Assembly: GCF_000429785.1 (NCBI RefSeq)
Contig: NZ_AUCN01000001.1
Coordinates: 1-64,000, forward strand
DNA from: Chitinibacter tainanensis DSM 15459
GTDB lineage: Bacteria; Pseudomonadota; Gammaproteobacteria; Burkholderiales; Chitinibacteraceae
DNA length: 64,000 bases
Reading direction: 5' to 3'
The position numbers and the translations under genes are program-made. Below the pieces are notes generated by a model. That model had not been told where the DNA came from. It worked only from the letters and a program-made list of their open reading frames with translations, and did not search any database. Positions 35,559-44,111 of the stretch are shown here, one piece after another (position 1 is the first letter of the stretch; each line of letters begins with the position of its first letter).

Positions 35559-36770
35559 ATGTCATGGCTCAACCGCATTGCCGCGCCGTTTCGCGGCCTA
35601 CCCCGCAGCGTGTACATTCAAGCCACCGCCACCCTGATCAACAATATGGGTGGCATGGCCAAGCTGTTTTTGCCGCTGTATTTTCGTGAACATTTCAATC
35701 TTTCCTATGCCCACATTGGCTGGCTGATGGGGGTGTATGGGCTGGGCCTGCTGGGCGGCTCTTACCTCGGTGGCCTCTTGAGCGATCGCTACGATTCGCG
35801 CCGGATTGCCAAGCTGATGTTGCTGGCCAGCGGGGTGCTGACCCTGCTGCTGGCGGCGCCATTGCCGATCTGGGCCTATGTACCGCTGCTGCTGGCGGTC
35901 GGCACCAGCGATGGTGCGTTTCGCCCGGCCAATATGCGCCTGGTGCTTGAGCCCGTTCGCCCCGAGCAACGTGCGGTGGCGCAAGGCGTGTATCGGATCG
36001 CCTTTAATCTGGGCGTATCGGCGGCCGGCATCAGCGGCGGCTTGCTGGCCGCGCTGGGCTATCACTATGTGTTTGTGGCACAGGGCATCGCCGCCTTGCT
36101 CGCCTGTGGCTGGCTGCAATGGGCGTGGCGCGAGATGCCGTACCTCAACAGTGGGCTAGCGAACAGTAAGGCCAGCTCGCCCGACATGGCCACCGGCTCG
36201 CCCTGGCAAGATCGGGCGTTCTTGCTGTTTGTGGCCGGGCAGCTGGTGATCCTGACCGTGTTTGACCAGATGTATGGGACGCTGGGGCTGTTTTTGCGCG
36301 AGCATTATCGGCTCTCGCCCAGCTGGCTGGGCTATCTGTTTACCCTGAATGGCCTGATGGTGGTGACGCTGCAAGTGGCGATTGCCAACCGGGTGAGCCA
36401 CTGGGGCTTGCTGCGCTCATCCATGCTGGGTGTGCTGTGCATGGGCGGCTCGTTTACCTTGCTCAATGCCGGGCAACACGCGGGCTGGGCCATCGCGATG
36501 ATGGTGGTGCTGACCTTGGGCGAGCTGCTGATCTCGCCGACCTGGACCACGATCATCATGCAGCACACCGAACAGCGTCAGCGCGGTCGCTATCTGGGGA
36601 TTTATTCTGCCGTGTGGTCTGGGCGCACGCTGTATGCCCCCACCGTGGGTGCCTTCAGCTATGCCATTTGGGGCGCCAGCGTAACTTGGTGGCTGTGCGG
36701 GCTGCTGGCGCTGATTACCTGTGCGCTGCATCGGCCGGCCCTGCGGCAGATGTTAGCCCCAGCCAATTAG
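35559..36770 (+). CDS. Major facilitator superfamily transporter
   Basis: Inner-membrane MFS transporter of 403 aa with 12 hydrophobic segments. The conserved loop between helices 2 and 3 reads GGLLSDRYDSRRIAK. It is in the general sugar/drug efflux-like group (MFS_1, similar in layout to MdtH); substrate unknown. AAGGAGG precedes the start. It converges on the rhlE gene and shares its terminator. Confidence 0.88.
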   Translation: MSWLNRIAAPFRGLPRSVYIQATATLINNMGGMAKLFLPLYFREHFNLSYAHIGWLMGVYGLGLLGGSYLGGLLSDRYDSRRIAKLMLLASGVLTLLLAAPLPIWAYVPLLLAVGTSDGAFRPANMRLVLEPVRPEQRAVAQGVYRIAFNLGVSAAGISGGLLAALGYHYVFVAQGIAALLACGWLQWAWREMPYLNSGLANSKASSPDMATGSPWQDRAFLLFVAGQLVILTVFDQMYGTLGLFLREHYRLSPSWLGYLFTLNGLMVVTLQVAIANRVSHWGLLRSSMLGVLCMGGSFTLLNAGQHAGWAIAMMVVLTLGELLISPTWTTIIMQHTEQRQRGRYLGIYSAVWSGRTLYAPTVGAFSYAIWGASVTWWLCGLLALITCALHRPALRQMLAPAN

Positions 36771-36791
36771 ATACCCCCACCCCGTAAAACA

Positions 36792-36820
36792 ACAAAGGCC
36801 AATCAATGATTGGCCTTTGT
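36792..36820. terminator. Bidirectional terminator between MFS and rhlE genes
   Basis: A 14-bp perfect inverted repeat ACAAAGGCCAATCA with its complement, flanked by AAAAC on one side and short T on the other. Confidence 0.75.
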
Positions 36821-36837
36821 CTTGATACCCCTAGGGG

Positions 36838-38916
36838 TTATTCTTCATCGCGCGGTTTGGTGCCGCTGCCCCCCAGCAAAGCGGGCGTGGGCCGGCTGCT
36901 GCGGCGCGCGGGTTGGCCTTGCTGGCCTTCACCATGCGGAGTGTGATGCTTGGGCTTGCGGTGATCGCTGCGATTGGCGTCGCGCGGGCCACGGCGCTGG
37001 CCATTGCCGGCGCCCTGACCGCCCCCATTCCCACCTTGGCCACGACCACCGCCACGGTTTTGGCGCTCTTCATTATCGTAATAGCCACCTTGCCGCGGAA
37101 TCGGCGGGAACCCCCCGAGCGGATCATAGCTATTCGGATTGGCGCGGCGCTGGCCGCCACCGCCGCGGCGACCGCCTTGGGTCAGCTCGAACGGCAGCGC
37201 ATTAGCGTTGGATACCGGCTGGCGCTCATCGTAGTTCGTCCGGTTGCCACCGCGCTGGCCACCTTGGCCACCCTGACCGCCTTGCGATTTTGGCTGGCTG
37301 CGGCGCTCATCACGACGGTCATCCCGGCGCTCGCCCCGACGCTCATCGCGACGTTGGCCTTCACCTTGGCGTGGCGGACGTTGTTCACCAGTTCTGGCTT
37401 GCGCGGCGGCTGGGCGGGCTTCGCCTTGGCCTTCACGCGCACCACCACGACCACGGCGGCGATTACGTTTGCGCTGTTGTTCGTCTTCGCTACCCGCAGC
37501 GGCAGGCGCGCCTTCACCCGTAGCAGCAGGTTTGGCTGCTGGGCGACGGCGGCGCTGTTGCTGCTCGCGCTCGGCTTCGGCTTTCTTTTGCGCCGCGATT
37601 TTCGCGACTTCGTCCGGATCCATACCGGCATCAAGCATGGCTTGTTGCTCGGCTTTCAGCGCTTCGGCATTGGCTTTATTCCAGCCTTTGGGCGGGCGTG
37701 AATTCTGATTACGCTGTGGGCGCTCGCGGCCCAGACCACCGCGTACAATCGGCTCGGGTTTCACGCTCAGATCAGCTTCATAACCGGGCACGGTAAATTG
37801 CTCGATTGGCTGCTTGATCAGTTTTTCGATGTTTTTCAGGTACTCGAGCTCATCCACGCACACCAGCGACAGGGCTTCACCGGTGCAGCCGGCTCGGCCG
37901 GTGCGGCCGATGCGATGCACATAGTCTTCGGGGACGTTCGGTAGCTCCAGATTCACCACATGCGGCAGCTCTTCGATATCCAGCCCGCGGGCGGCGATAT
38001 CGGTGGCCACCAGCACTTGCAGCTCGCCGGTTTTAAACTGGGCCAGGGCCGCCGTGCGGGCGTTTTGGCTCTTATTGCCATGAATCGCCAGCGCGGTAAT
38101 GCCTTCTTTCTGCAATTTTTCGGCCACGCGGTTACAGGCGTGTTTGGTGCGCATAAACACCAGCACCTGATGCCAGTTGCCTTCTTTAATCAGCTGCGTG
38201 AGCAGCTGCTGTTTTTTATCGCGATCCACCAGATGTACCCGCTGGGTCACCAGCGCATTGGCGGTATTCGGGCGGGCCACTTCGACCAGCGCCGGGCTAT
38301 TGAGCAGGCCATCGGCCAGTTTTTTGATCTCGTCGCTAAAAGTAGCCGAGAACAGCAGATTTTGCCGCTGTGCAGGCAAGAGCTTCAGGATTTTCTTGAT
38401 GTCATTGATAAAGCCCATGTCCAGCATGCGGTCGGCTTCATCCAGCACCAAGATTTCCACCTCGGCCAGCGTCAGCTCACCCTGTTTGGCCAGATCAAGC
38501 AAGCGGCCCGGCGTGGCCACCAGAATATCCACGGGCGCTTCTTGCAGGCGTTTGATTTGCGGATTCACCCGCACGCCGCCAAACATCACCATGGATTTAA
38601 ACGGCAGGTATTTGCCATAGGCTTGTACCGATTCTTCCACCTGCGCTGCCAGCTCGCGGGTTGGGGTAAGGATCAGCACCCGGGGCGCGGCCAGCGCACT
38701 GGTGGCGCTGTCGCTGAGCAGGCGTTGCAAAATCGGCAAGGTAAAGCCGGCGGTTTTGCCGGTGCCGGTTTGCGCCGCCGCCAGCAAATCGCCGCCTTGC
38801 AGCACTTGCGGGATCGCCTGCGCCTGAATCGGCGTAGGTTGGGTATAACCGGTATCAGCGAGCGCACGCAACAGCGGCTCGGCCAAGCCAAGCTTGGCAA
38901 AAGTCAGATCAGACAT
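36838..38916 (-). CDS. rhlE: DEAD-box RNA helicase, RhlE type, with long RGG tail
   Basis: ATP-dependent RNA helicase, 692 aa. The helicase core (about 1-375) has the Q motif, [35 protein letters not shown] and [10 protein letters not shown]. Residues about 375-460 are charged. The final 230 residues form a low-complexity tail rich in Arg, Gly, Gln and Asp with [15 protein letters not shown] and [11 protein letters not shown] runs, expected to be disordered, to bind RNA and possibly to phase-separate. Typical RhlE tails are much shorter. Roles include ribosome assembly and cold growth. The tail gives long meaningless open frames on the other strand. Confidence 0.93.
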   Translation of the reverse strand: MSDLTFAKLGLAEPLLRALADTGYTQPTPIQAQAIPQVLQGGDLLAAAQTGTGKTAGFTLPILQRLLSDSATSALAAPRVLILTPTRELAAQVEESVQAYGKYLPFKSMVMFGGVRVNPQIKRLQEAPVDILVATPGRLLDLAKQGELTLAEVEILVLDEADRMLDMGFINDIKKILKLLPAQRQNLLFSATFSDEIKKLADGLLNSPALVEVARPNTANALVTQRVHLVDRDKKQQLLTQLIKEGNWHQVLVFMRTKHACNRVAEKLQKEGITALAIHGNKSQNARTAALAQFKTGELQVLVATDIAARGLDIEELPHVVNLELPNVPEDYVHRIGRTGRAGCTGEALSLVCVDELEYLKNIEKLIKQPIEQFTVPGYEADLSVKPEPIVRGGLGRERPQRNQNSRPPKGWNKANAEALKAEQQAMLDAGMDPDEVAKIAAQKKAEAEREQQQRRRRPAAKPAATGEGAPAAAGSEDEQQRKRNRRRGRGGAREGQGEARPAAAQARTGEQRPPRQGEGQRRDERRGERRDDRRDERRSQPKSQGGQGGQGGQRGGNRTNYDERQPVSNANALPFELTQGGRRGGGGQRRANPNSYDPLGGFPPIPRQGGYYDNEERQNRGGGRGQGGNGGGQGAGNGQRRGPRDANRSDHRKPKHHTPHGEGQQGQPARRSSRPTPALLGGSGTKPRDEE

Positions 38917-39099
38917 TGGAGTATTCCTGCTGCGGCCTATCGCGAGCGCGATACCAATCCAGGGCAGGGTTTGGGTAATTAGGAGTTTGGGCCGGGGAGC
39001 TCGTGGCTCACGCGCCGGCGCGCCGATTGGTTAGGCGCCAAGGAACTGAATACTACCGGTTTTTCTTTAAATTACAACCTCTACGCCGCTTAATGGCAT

Positions 39100-39651
39100 T
39101 TAGCCACCACAAACTGGTGCAAGAATGCGCTGCGGTAACAGCGCCTGCTGCAAGGCGCTCAGGGCCTGCTGAATACCGGCGCGGCACGCCGGATCCGCGG
39201 CAATGGCCTCGGCGCAGCTCAAATCGCCCACCACCGGAATCGTGAGCGAGGCTGGCGCGATCCAGTCTACCGACATCAGCTGCAAAGTTTCTTGCAGTGC
39301 CTCGTAGGCGTGCCGCGCCCGTGGGGCGGCGTTGAGCAAAGCCAGTGGTTTATGCACCAACACATCGGTACCCACCAGCCAATCCAGTGCATTCTTCAGC
39401 ACGCCACTCACCCCGTGGGCGTATTCGGGGCTGGCCACCAGCACGGCATCCACCGCGCGCAGCTCAGCCAGCCAACGCTGCAGCACCGGAAACTGCTCGG
39501 GTGCCAGATCGGGATTGAACGGCGGCACTAAGGCGAGCGCGGTAAACGGAGTGAGCGTCATACCGGCTGGCGCCAGCTGCGCACAGGCCTGCAACAGCGC
39601 CGTATTGCGTGATTGTGCGCGCAAACTTCCGGAAATCGTCATGATCTGCAT
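39100..39651 (-). CDS. NADPH-dependent FMN reductase family protein
   Basis: Flavodoxin-like quinone or FMN reductase, 183 aa. The FMN phosphate loop is GSLRAQSRN near the N-terminus and the flavin-ring segment PEYAHGVSGVLKNALDWLVG is in the middle, both typical of the family. The ATG at 39651 is chosen; an ATG at 39642 would begin MTISGSL, also plausible. The promoter region is shared with the divergent yaeQ gene. Confidence 0.88.
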   Translation of the reverse strand: MQIMTISGSLRAQSRNTALLQACAQLAPAGMTLTPFTALALVPPFNPDLAPEQFPVLQRWLAELRAVDAVLVASPEYAHGVSGVLKNALDWLVGTDVLVHKPLALLNAAPRARHAYEALQETLQLMSVDWIAPASLTIPVVGDLSCAEAIAADPACRAGIQQALSALQQALLPQRILAPVCGG

Positions 39652-39746
39652 GCCCTGCCCCCGCTCGAAACCAGCCAGCATCATCGCATGCCGTGTGTAG
39701 GGCGGCAATTCAGGTACACTGCCGTCTTTCGCGATGAGGGATCACC

Positions 39747-40310
39747 ATGGCGCTGAAAGCCACGATTTTTAAAGCCGAGCTCAATATCACCGATCTGGAT
39801 CGCAACTACTACGCGACCCATGCCCTGACCGTGGCGCGCCATCCTTCTGAAACCGACGAGCGGATGATGTTGCGCTTGCTGGCCTTTGCGCAGCAAGCCA
39901 GCGAGACGCTGGAATTTACCCGCGGCCTGTGCGCCGATGATGAGCCCGATCTGTGGCAGAAAAATCTGGTCGACGAGATTGAATGCTGGATCGAGCTGGG
40001 CCTACCCGATGAAAAGCGTATCAAAAAAGCCTGCAATCGCGCCGCCAGCGTGTGGATTTATGCTTATGGTGGCCCGCGGGCGGTGGATTTATGGCTCGAT
40101 GGCGTGCGCGGTCAACTCAGCCGCTTTCCGCAGTTGAATATTGTGAGCGTGGATGGCCCCGAGCTCAGTGCGCTGGGCGCGCTGGCCGAGCGCGGCATGC
40201 AACTGCAGATCACCATCCAGGATGGGCAGCTGTGGATCTCCAGCGCGCAGGGCGATCTGGCGATTACTCCCCGCGCCTTGTGGCGCGATGGCCAAGCGGT
40301 GATGAGCTAA
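39747..40310 (+). CDS. yaeQ: YaeQ family protein
   Basis: YaeQ protein of 187 aa, the usual length. The start MALKATIFKAELNITDLDRNYYATHALTVARHPSETDERMMLRLL is typical of the family. The fold is a variant of the PD-(D/E)XK nuclease; the function is unsettled. GAGGG lies upstream of the ATG. Palindromic element copy 8 begins 11 bases after its stop. Confidence 0.93.
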   Translation: MALKATIFKAELNITDLDRNYYATHALTVARHPSETDERMMLRLLAFAQQASETLEFTRGLCADDEPDLWQKNLVDEIECWIELGLPDEKRIKKACNRAASVWIYAYGGPRAVDLWLDGVRGQLSRFPQLNIVSVDGPELSALGALAERGMQLQITIQDGQLWISSAQGDLAITPRALWRDGQAVMS

Positions 40311-40320
40311 TACCCACCCA

Positions 40321-40371
40321 ATGTATCAACCCTAAAGCTAATTAATATATTGATTACCAGCACATACCCCC
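40321..40371. repeat. GGGTAT palindromic element, copy 8
   Basis: 51 bp; ATGTATC at one end and ACATACCCC at the other with an AATTAATATATT centre. It lies between yaeQ and the FKBP gene, whose ribosome binding site starts right after it. Confidence 0.65.
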
Positions 40372-40382
40372 AGGAGTCGAAA

Positions 40383-40784
40383 ATGAAAGCCCTGTGTAGC
40401 CTCTTGCTCGCCACCCTCGCCTTCAGCGCGCAGGCCGCCGACGCCGCCAAACCCTTCAAAACCGAATCGGGCATCGAAATCACCATGCTCAAAGAGGGCA
40501 AAGGTGCGCAGCCCAAGGCGCTAGATACCGTTACCGTGCACTATCGCGGCATGTTTCCAGACGGTAAGGAATTTGATAGCTCGTATAAACGCGGCCAGCC
40601 GGCGAGTTTTCCGCTCTCGGGCGTGATTCGCTGCTGGACCGAAGCCGTGCAACAGATCAAGGTGGGCGGCAAAGCGCGCCTGGTGTGCCCGCCCAATCTG
40701 GCCTATGGCAGCCGCGGCGCCGGCAATGTGATTCCGCCGAATGCCACGCTGGTGTTTGAAGTGGAATTGCTGGCGATCGAATAA
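40383..40784 (+). CDS. Periplasmic FKBP-type peptidyl-prolyl isomerase
   Basis: Exported FKBP-type isomerase, 133 aa: signal peptide (about 1-20) and a single FKBP domain (TVHYRGMFPDGKEFDSSYKRGQPASFPL, VIRCWTEAVQQIKVGGKARLVCPPNLAYGSRGAG, IPPNATLVFEVELL). It lacks the N-terminal dimerisation domain of FkpA, so it is a minimal form. Two Cys (Cys81 and Cys96 region) could form a disulfide. AGGAG six bases upstream sets the start at 40383. Confidence 0.93.
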   Translation: MKALCSLLLATLAFSAQAADAAKPFKTESGIEITMLKEGKGAQPKALDTVTVHYRGMFPDGKEFDSSYKRGQPASFPLSGVIRCWTEAVQQIKVGGKARLVCPPNLAYGSRGAGNVIPPNATLVFEVELLAIE

Positions 40785-40796
40785 GGCTAGTCTGCA

Positions 40797-40845
40797 GGGT
40801 ATAGGCTGAAAGCGATTAAGTAATCAGTCTTTCAGCCACATACCC
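40797..40845. repeat. GGGTAT palindromic element, copy 9
   Basis: 49 bp and the best-paired copy: GGGTAT, GGCTGAAAG and GATTA pair with their complements, about 20 bp in all. It lies between two convergent genes and encodes the last residues of glycerate kinase. Confidence 0.85.
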
Positions 40846-41975
40846 AGGCGCAGTAACCGCGCCACCTGCTGCGCGGTACGGGTGAGATTGGCTTCGGCCT
40901 GCAGCAAGACCTCGTCGCGGCTAGCCAGCGCCGGAATGCAGTCAAATGCCGCCAAGATCCCCGCCGCCTCCAGCTCGCGCGGGCTGGCTTGCAATGCACC
41001 CACAATCGCCAGCACCGGCACCCCCGCCTGCTGCGCCAGTTGAGCCACGCCAAACGGTGCTTTGCCGGCCAGCGTTTGCGCATCCAGACAGCCCTCGCCG
41101 GTAATCACCAGCGCCGCGCCTTGCAAGGCCTGCGTGAGCTGCACCGCCTCCAACACGATATCAATGCCGCGCCGCAGCCGGCAATTAAATAAAAACGCCA
41201 GCGCCGCCGCGCCAATACCTCCGGCCGCACCGCCGCCGGGTAAGGTTTCCACATCTTTGCCCAATTGCCGGCGAATCACATGGGCAAATTGGTGCAAGGC
41301 CTCATCCAGCTGCACCACCTGCGCCGGGCTTGCGCCTTTTTGCGGCCCAAACACCGCCGAGGCGCCACGCGGGCCGGTGAGCGGGTTTTCCACATCGCAG
41401 GCCAGCTCAAACTCGCATTCCAGCAGGCGGGCATCCAGGCCGCTCAGATCAATCTGCGCCAGCCGGGCCAGCGCCGCGCCACCGGGCGGCAAGGGCTGGC
41501 CGTCGAGCCCCAGCAATTGCGCCCCCAGTGCCCGCAGCATACCGCTGCCGCCATCATTGGTGGCCGAGCCACCCAAGGCCAGAATAAAGCGGCGGATGCC
41601 CTGATCCAGCGCTGCACGGATCAGATCGCCCACGCCCTCGCTGCTGGTGAGTAGCGGATTGCGCTCATGTGGCGCCAGCAGCGCCAAACCACAGGCGGTG
41701 GCGATTTCGATCACCGCCGTTTGCCCGTCGCCCAATACGCCCCAATGCGCCAGCACCGGCTGGCCCAATGGCCCGCGCACCTGTGCTTGCTCCAGCCGGC
41801 CACCACAGGCTTCCAATAACGTGGTCAGCGTGCCCTCGCCGCCATCGGCCAGCGGGAGCTGCACCAACTGTGCCTGTGGCAACTCGGTGCGCAGCGCCGC
41901 CGCGATCATCGCCGCCACCTGCGGGGCGCTGAGGGTTTCTTTAAACGAATCGGGGGCAATAATAATTTTGGGCAT
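40824..41975 (-). CDS. Glycerate 2-kinase (GlxK/GarK type)
   Basis: Cytoplasmic glycerate kinase, 383 aa, phosphorylating D-glycerate in glyoxylate and sugar-acid metabolism. Family segments: KIIIAPDSFKETLSA at the N-terminus, PLADGGEGTL, LGGSATNDGGSGML, GAAGGIGAA and ITGEGCLDAQTLAGKAP. The ATG at 41975 is preferred by family start, although no clear ribosome binding site is seen. Its 3' end lies in palindromic element copy 9. No glyoxylate genes are adjacent. Confidence 0.92.
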   Translation of the reverse strand: MPKIIIAPDSFKETLSAPQVAAMIAAALRTELPQAQLVQLPLADGGEGTLTTLLEACGGRLEQAQVRGPLGQPVLAHWGVLGDGQTAVIEIATACGLALLAPHERNPLLTSSEGVGDLIRAALDQGIRRFILALGGSATNDGGSGMLRALGAQLLGLDGQPLPPGGAALARLAQIDLSGLDARLLECEFELACDVENPLTGPRGASAVFGPQKGASPAQVVQLDEALHQFAHVIRRQLGKDVETLPGGGAAGGIGAAALAFLFNCRLRRGIDIVLEAVQLTQALQGAALVITGEGCLDAQTLAGKAPFGVAQLAQQAGVPVLAIVGALQASPRELEAAGILAAFDCIPALASRDEVLLQAEANLTRTAQQVARLLRLGMWLKD

Positions 41976-42039
41976 GCAGACAACAAAAAATAAGGCGCCG
42001 CCGGCATTCGCCATGGCGGCGCACAATCAGATTAGGCAC

Positions 42040-42088
42040 GGGTATAGCCCGCAAGCCTTTTCAAAATAAAGCCTAGCGAGCCATACCC
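42040..42088. repeat. GGGTAT palindromic element, copy 10
   Basis: 49 bp, GGGTAT to ATACCC, with inner CGC and CTTT pairing. It lies 10 bases after the stop codon of the small chitin-binding protein gene. Confidence 0.75.
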
Positions 42089-42098
42089 AAAAGAATGA

Positions 42099-42512
42099 TT
42101 AGCGCGGTTGCGGGTAAGGGCGCTCAACCGCTTCCCACAGGCTAGGCGCTTTCTCTGGCGTCCAGCCTGCGCCCCGCTCGGCTTTATGACTTTGCAGACA
42201 GCGATAAGTGCGGCCGCGATAGCTAATCAATTGCCCGCGCGCATACGACACCCCTTCCCGCCAGCTGCCGCGATCACCCCACTGGCCATCACCATGGGCC
42301 TCCACTTTGCGCCATAAAGCGGGCGCGGCTTCGGGATTCCAGTTGGCGCCTTTCACCGCATCGTGGGCTTGTTGGACTTCATACAGTTGGCCGTGATACA
42401 TCACTCGCTCGCCCAGCTGATAGGCGCGACCTTCACGCCAGGGCCCAGCCGCCCAAGCGGCGCTAATGGTCAGACACAGGCTCAAAGCCAGAATACGACA
42501 AGTACGGTGCAT
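42099..42512 (-). CDS. Secreted protein made of two chitin-binding modules
   Basis: Exported protein of 137 aa: signal peptide (about 1-21) and two family 5/12-type carbohydrate-binding modules (about 23-70 and 82-130), each with WREGxxYxxGxxVxYxGxxY and a closing PxLW. No catalytic domain. It could coat chitin, act as an adhesin, or help enzymes bind. Start: ATG at 42512 with AAGGAGA upstream; the frame continues upstream to 43253 but that part is not coding. Divergent from a double HD protein. Confidence 0.85.
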   Translation of the reverse strand: MHRTCRILALSLCLTISAAWAAGPWREGRAYQLGERVMYHGQLYEVQQAHDAVKGANWNPEAAPALWRKVEAHGDGQWGDRGSWREGVSYARGQLISYRGRTYRCLQSHKAERGAGWTPEKAPSLWEAVERPYPQPR

Positions 42513-42712
42513 GAGGTTCTCCTTGGCGGTGGCCGACAGTATCGCCGAAAGCGCGGCAAACCCGCATGACAAAGCGCACAAGCGAGGGGTGAAAAGTACC
42601 CAAGCCACCCCAGCAAGTTTGACGCGCATCAGGCGCAGGCGCGAAAAGCCCGCGCCAAGGCGGCGAATGTTGTCTACAACCGAGAAACACCTCTGCCGGC
42701 TAGGCCTATTGT

Positions 42713-44071
42713 ATGTACAACCGCAATGTGACGATGGACAGCATCTCAACCTTCCGCATCCGGCTTTTTGACATGATCTGCGCGCTCTCAACCGCGCTAG
42801 ATTTACTCGACCCGGCGCTAGGCTCGCACCAGAAGCGCACCTGTCTGATTGCCTCGCAATTGGCACGCAGCCTGCAGCTGAGCGATTCCGACTATCAGGA
42901 AGTCTTTGGTGCGGCGATTTTCCACGATATAGGCGCGATTGGCCTGCAAAACCGTTTATCCATGCTGGACTTTGAAGAGGTCGATCCGCACACCCATGCC
43001 ACACTGGGGGCTTTGCTGCTGGAACGCTTTCCGGCCTTCCGGCGCTATGCACCGCTGGTGCGCTGCCACCATGTGCAGTGGCAACATGGCGCGGGCACGC
43101 AGCATGCCGGCCAAGCAGTGCCAACCTACAGCCATCTGATCTATCTGGCCGATCGCATTGAAGTGCTGGCGCAAGGGCAAGACAACATCCTTGGCGCCGT
43201 GCCGCAGATCGTGGCACAGATTCAGGCGGTGCGCGGCAGCAAATTTCACCCACAGCTGGTGGACGAGTTTGTCCAGCTCGCCCAGCATGAGAGCTTCTGG
43301 CTGGATATCTTCTCGCGCAATCTGGATCGCATCCTGATGGATGCGGCGCCGTTCGATAATATCGAGCTGGATCTGCAGCAGATGCTGCAATTTGCCCAGT
43401 TTTTTGCGCTGGTGATCGATTCGCGTAGCCATTTCACCGCCACGCACTCGGCCGGGGTGGCCATCACGGCCGAAATCATCGCCCAGCAAATCGGGATGAC
43501 GGCGCAGGAATGCACCAAAATGCGCATTGCCGGCTATTTGCATGATTTGGGCAAGCTGGCCGTGCCCAGCGAGTACATCGAGCGCGATGGCAAGCTCGAC
43601 CAGACCGAGATGGCGCGCGTGCGCTCACACAGCTACATCACGCTGGATATTCTGGGCAATATCAAAGGGCTGGAAGACGTGGCGCAATGGGCGTCTAGCC
43701 ATCATGAACGGCTTGATGGCAGCGGCTACCCCTACCATCGCACCGCCAACGAATTACCGCTGGGTTCGCGGATCATGGCCGTGGCCGATGTGTATACCGC
43801 CCTCACCGAAAATCGCCCCTATCGGGCCGGCCTCGCCCCGAATGCCGTATTGCAGATGCTGGATGAGCTAGCGCAAGACGGCAAACTCGACCCGGTGGTG
43901 ATCGGCGTTTTGCATCAGCATCTGGCCACGGTCGAAGCCGCCCGCATCGCGGCACAAGAACAAGAGAGCCTGGATCTCGCCGAATTCTGGCAAGTGGCCT
44001 CCCGCGAGTGTGGCGTATCGAAAACTGCCACCCCGAAAAGCAATGGGGTATGCTCTAAAACCATTATTTAA
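42713..44071 (+). CDS. Double HD protein: HD domain plus HD-GYP phosphodiesterase
   Basis: Cytoplasmic protein of 452 aa with two HD-type domains in tandem. The first (about 30-200) has HDIGAIGL at His71-Asp72 but no GYP motif. The second (about 225-400) is a complete HD-GYP: HDLGKLAVP at His277-Asp278 and HHERLDGSGYP at 330-340. The second should hydrolyse c-di-GMP; the first may be regulatory. No receiver or membrane part. The start is uncertain: ATG at 42713 or 42734. The last nine codons lie in palindromic element copy 11, so the C-terminal residues were probably added or replaced by the repeat. Confidence 0.88.
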   Translation: MYNRNVTMDSISTFRIRLFDMICALSTALDLLDPALGSHQKRTCLIASQLARSLQLSDSDYQEVFGAAIFHDIGAIGLQNRLSMLDFEEVDPHTHATLGALLLERFPAFRRYAPLVRCHHVQWQHGAGTQHAGQAVPTYSHLIYLADRIEVLAQGQDNILGAVPQIVAQIQAVRGSKFHPQLVDEFVQLAQHESFWLDIFSRNLDRILMDAAPFDNIELDLQQMLQFAQFFALVIDSRSHFTATHSAGVAITAEIIAQQIGMTAQECTKMRIAGYLHDLGKLAVPSEYIERDGKLDQTEMARVRSHSYITLDILGNIKGLEDVAQWASSHHERLDGSGYPYHRTANELPLGSRIMAVADVYTALTENRPYRAGLAPNAVLQMLDELAQDGKLDPVVIGVLHQHLATVEAARIAAQEQESLDLAEFWQVASRECGVSKTATPKSNGVCSKTII

Positions 44072-44094
44072 CAATGGCTTTAGAGCAATACCCC
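44045..44094. repeat. GGGTAT palindromic element, copy 11
   Basis: 50 bp; GGGGTAT, GCTCTAAA and CCATT pair with their complements around ATTTAAC. It overlaps the 3' end of the double HD gene. Confidence 0.85.
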
Positions 44095-44111
44095 AAGCAA
44101 AAACTAAACCA

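Noticed and set aside
36913-37701. Plus-strand open frame opposite the helicase tail
   Set aside because: It mirrors the Arg/Gly-rich codons of rhlE on the other strand; hydrophobic Ala/Thr composition is a by-product.
42513-43253. Upstream extension of the small chitin-binding protein frame
   Set aside because: The signal peptide and a good ribosome binding site fix the start at 42512; the extension overlaps the divergent HD gene.
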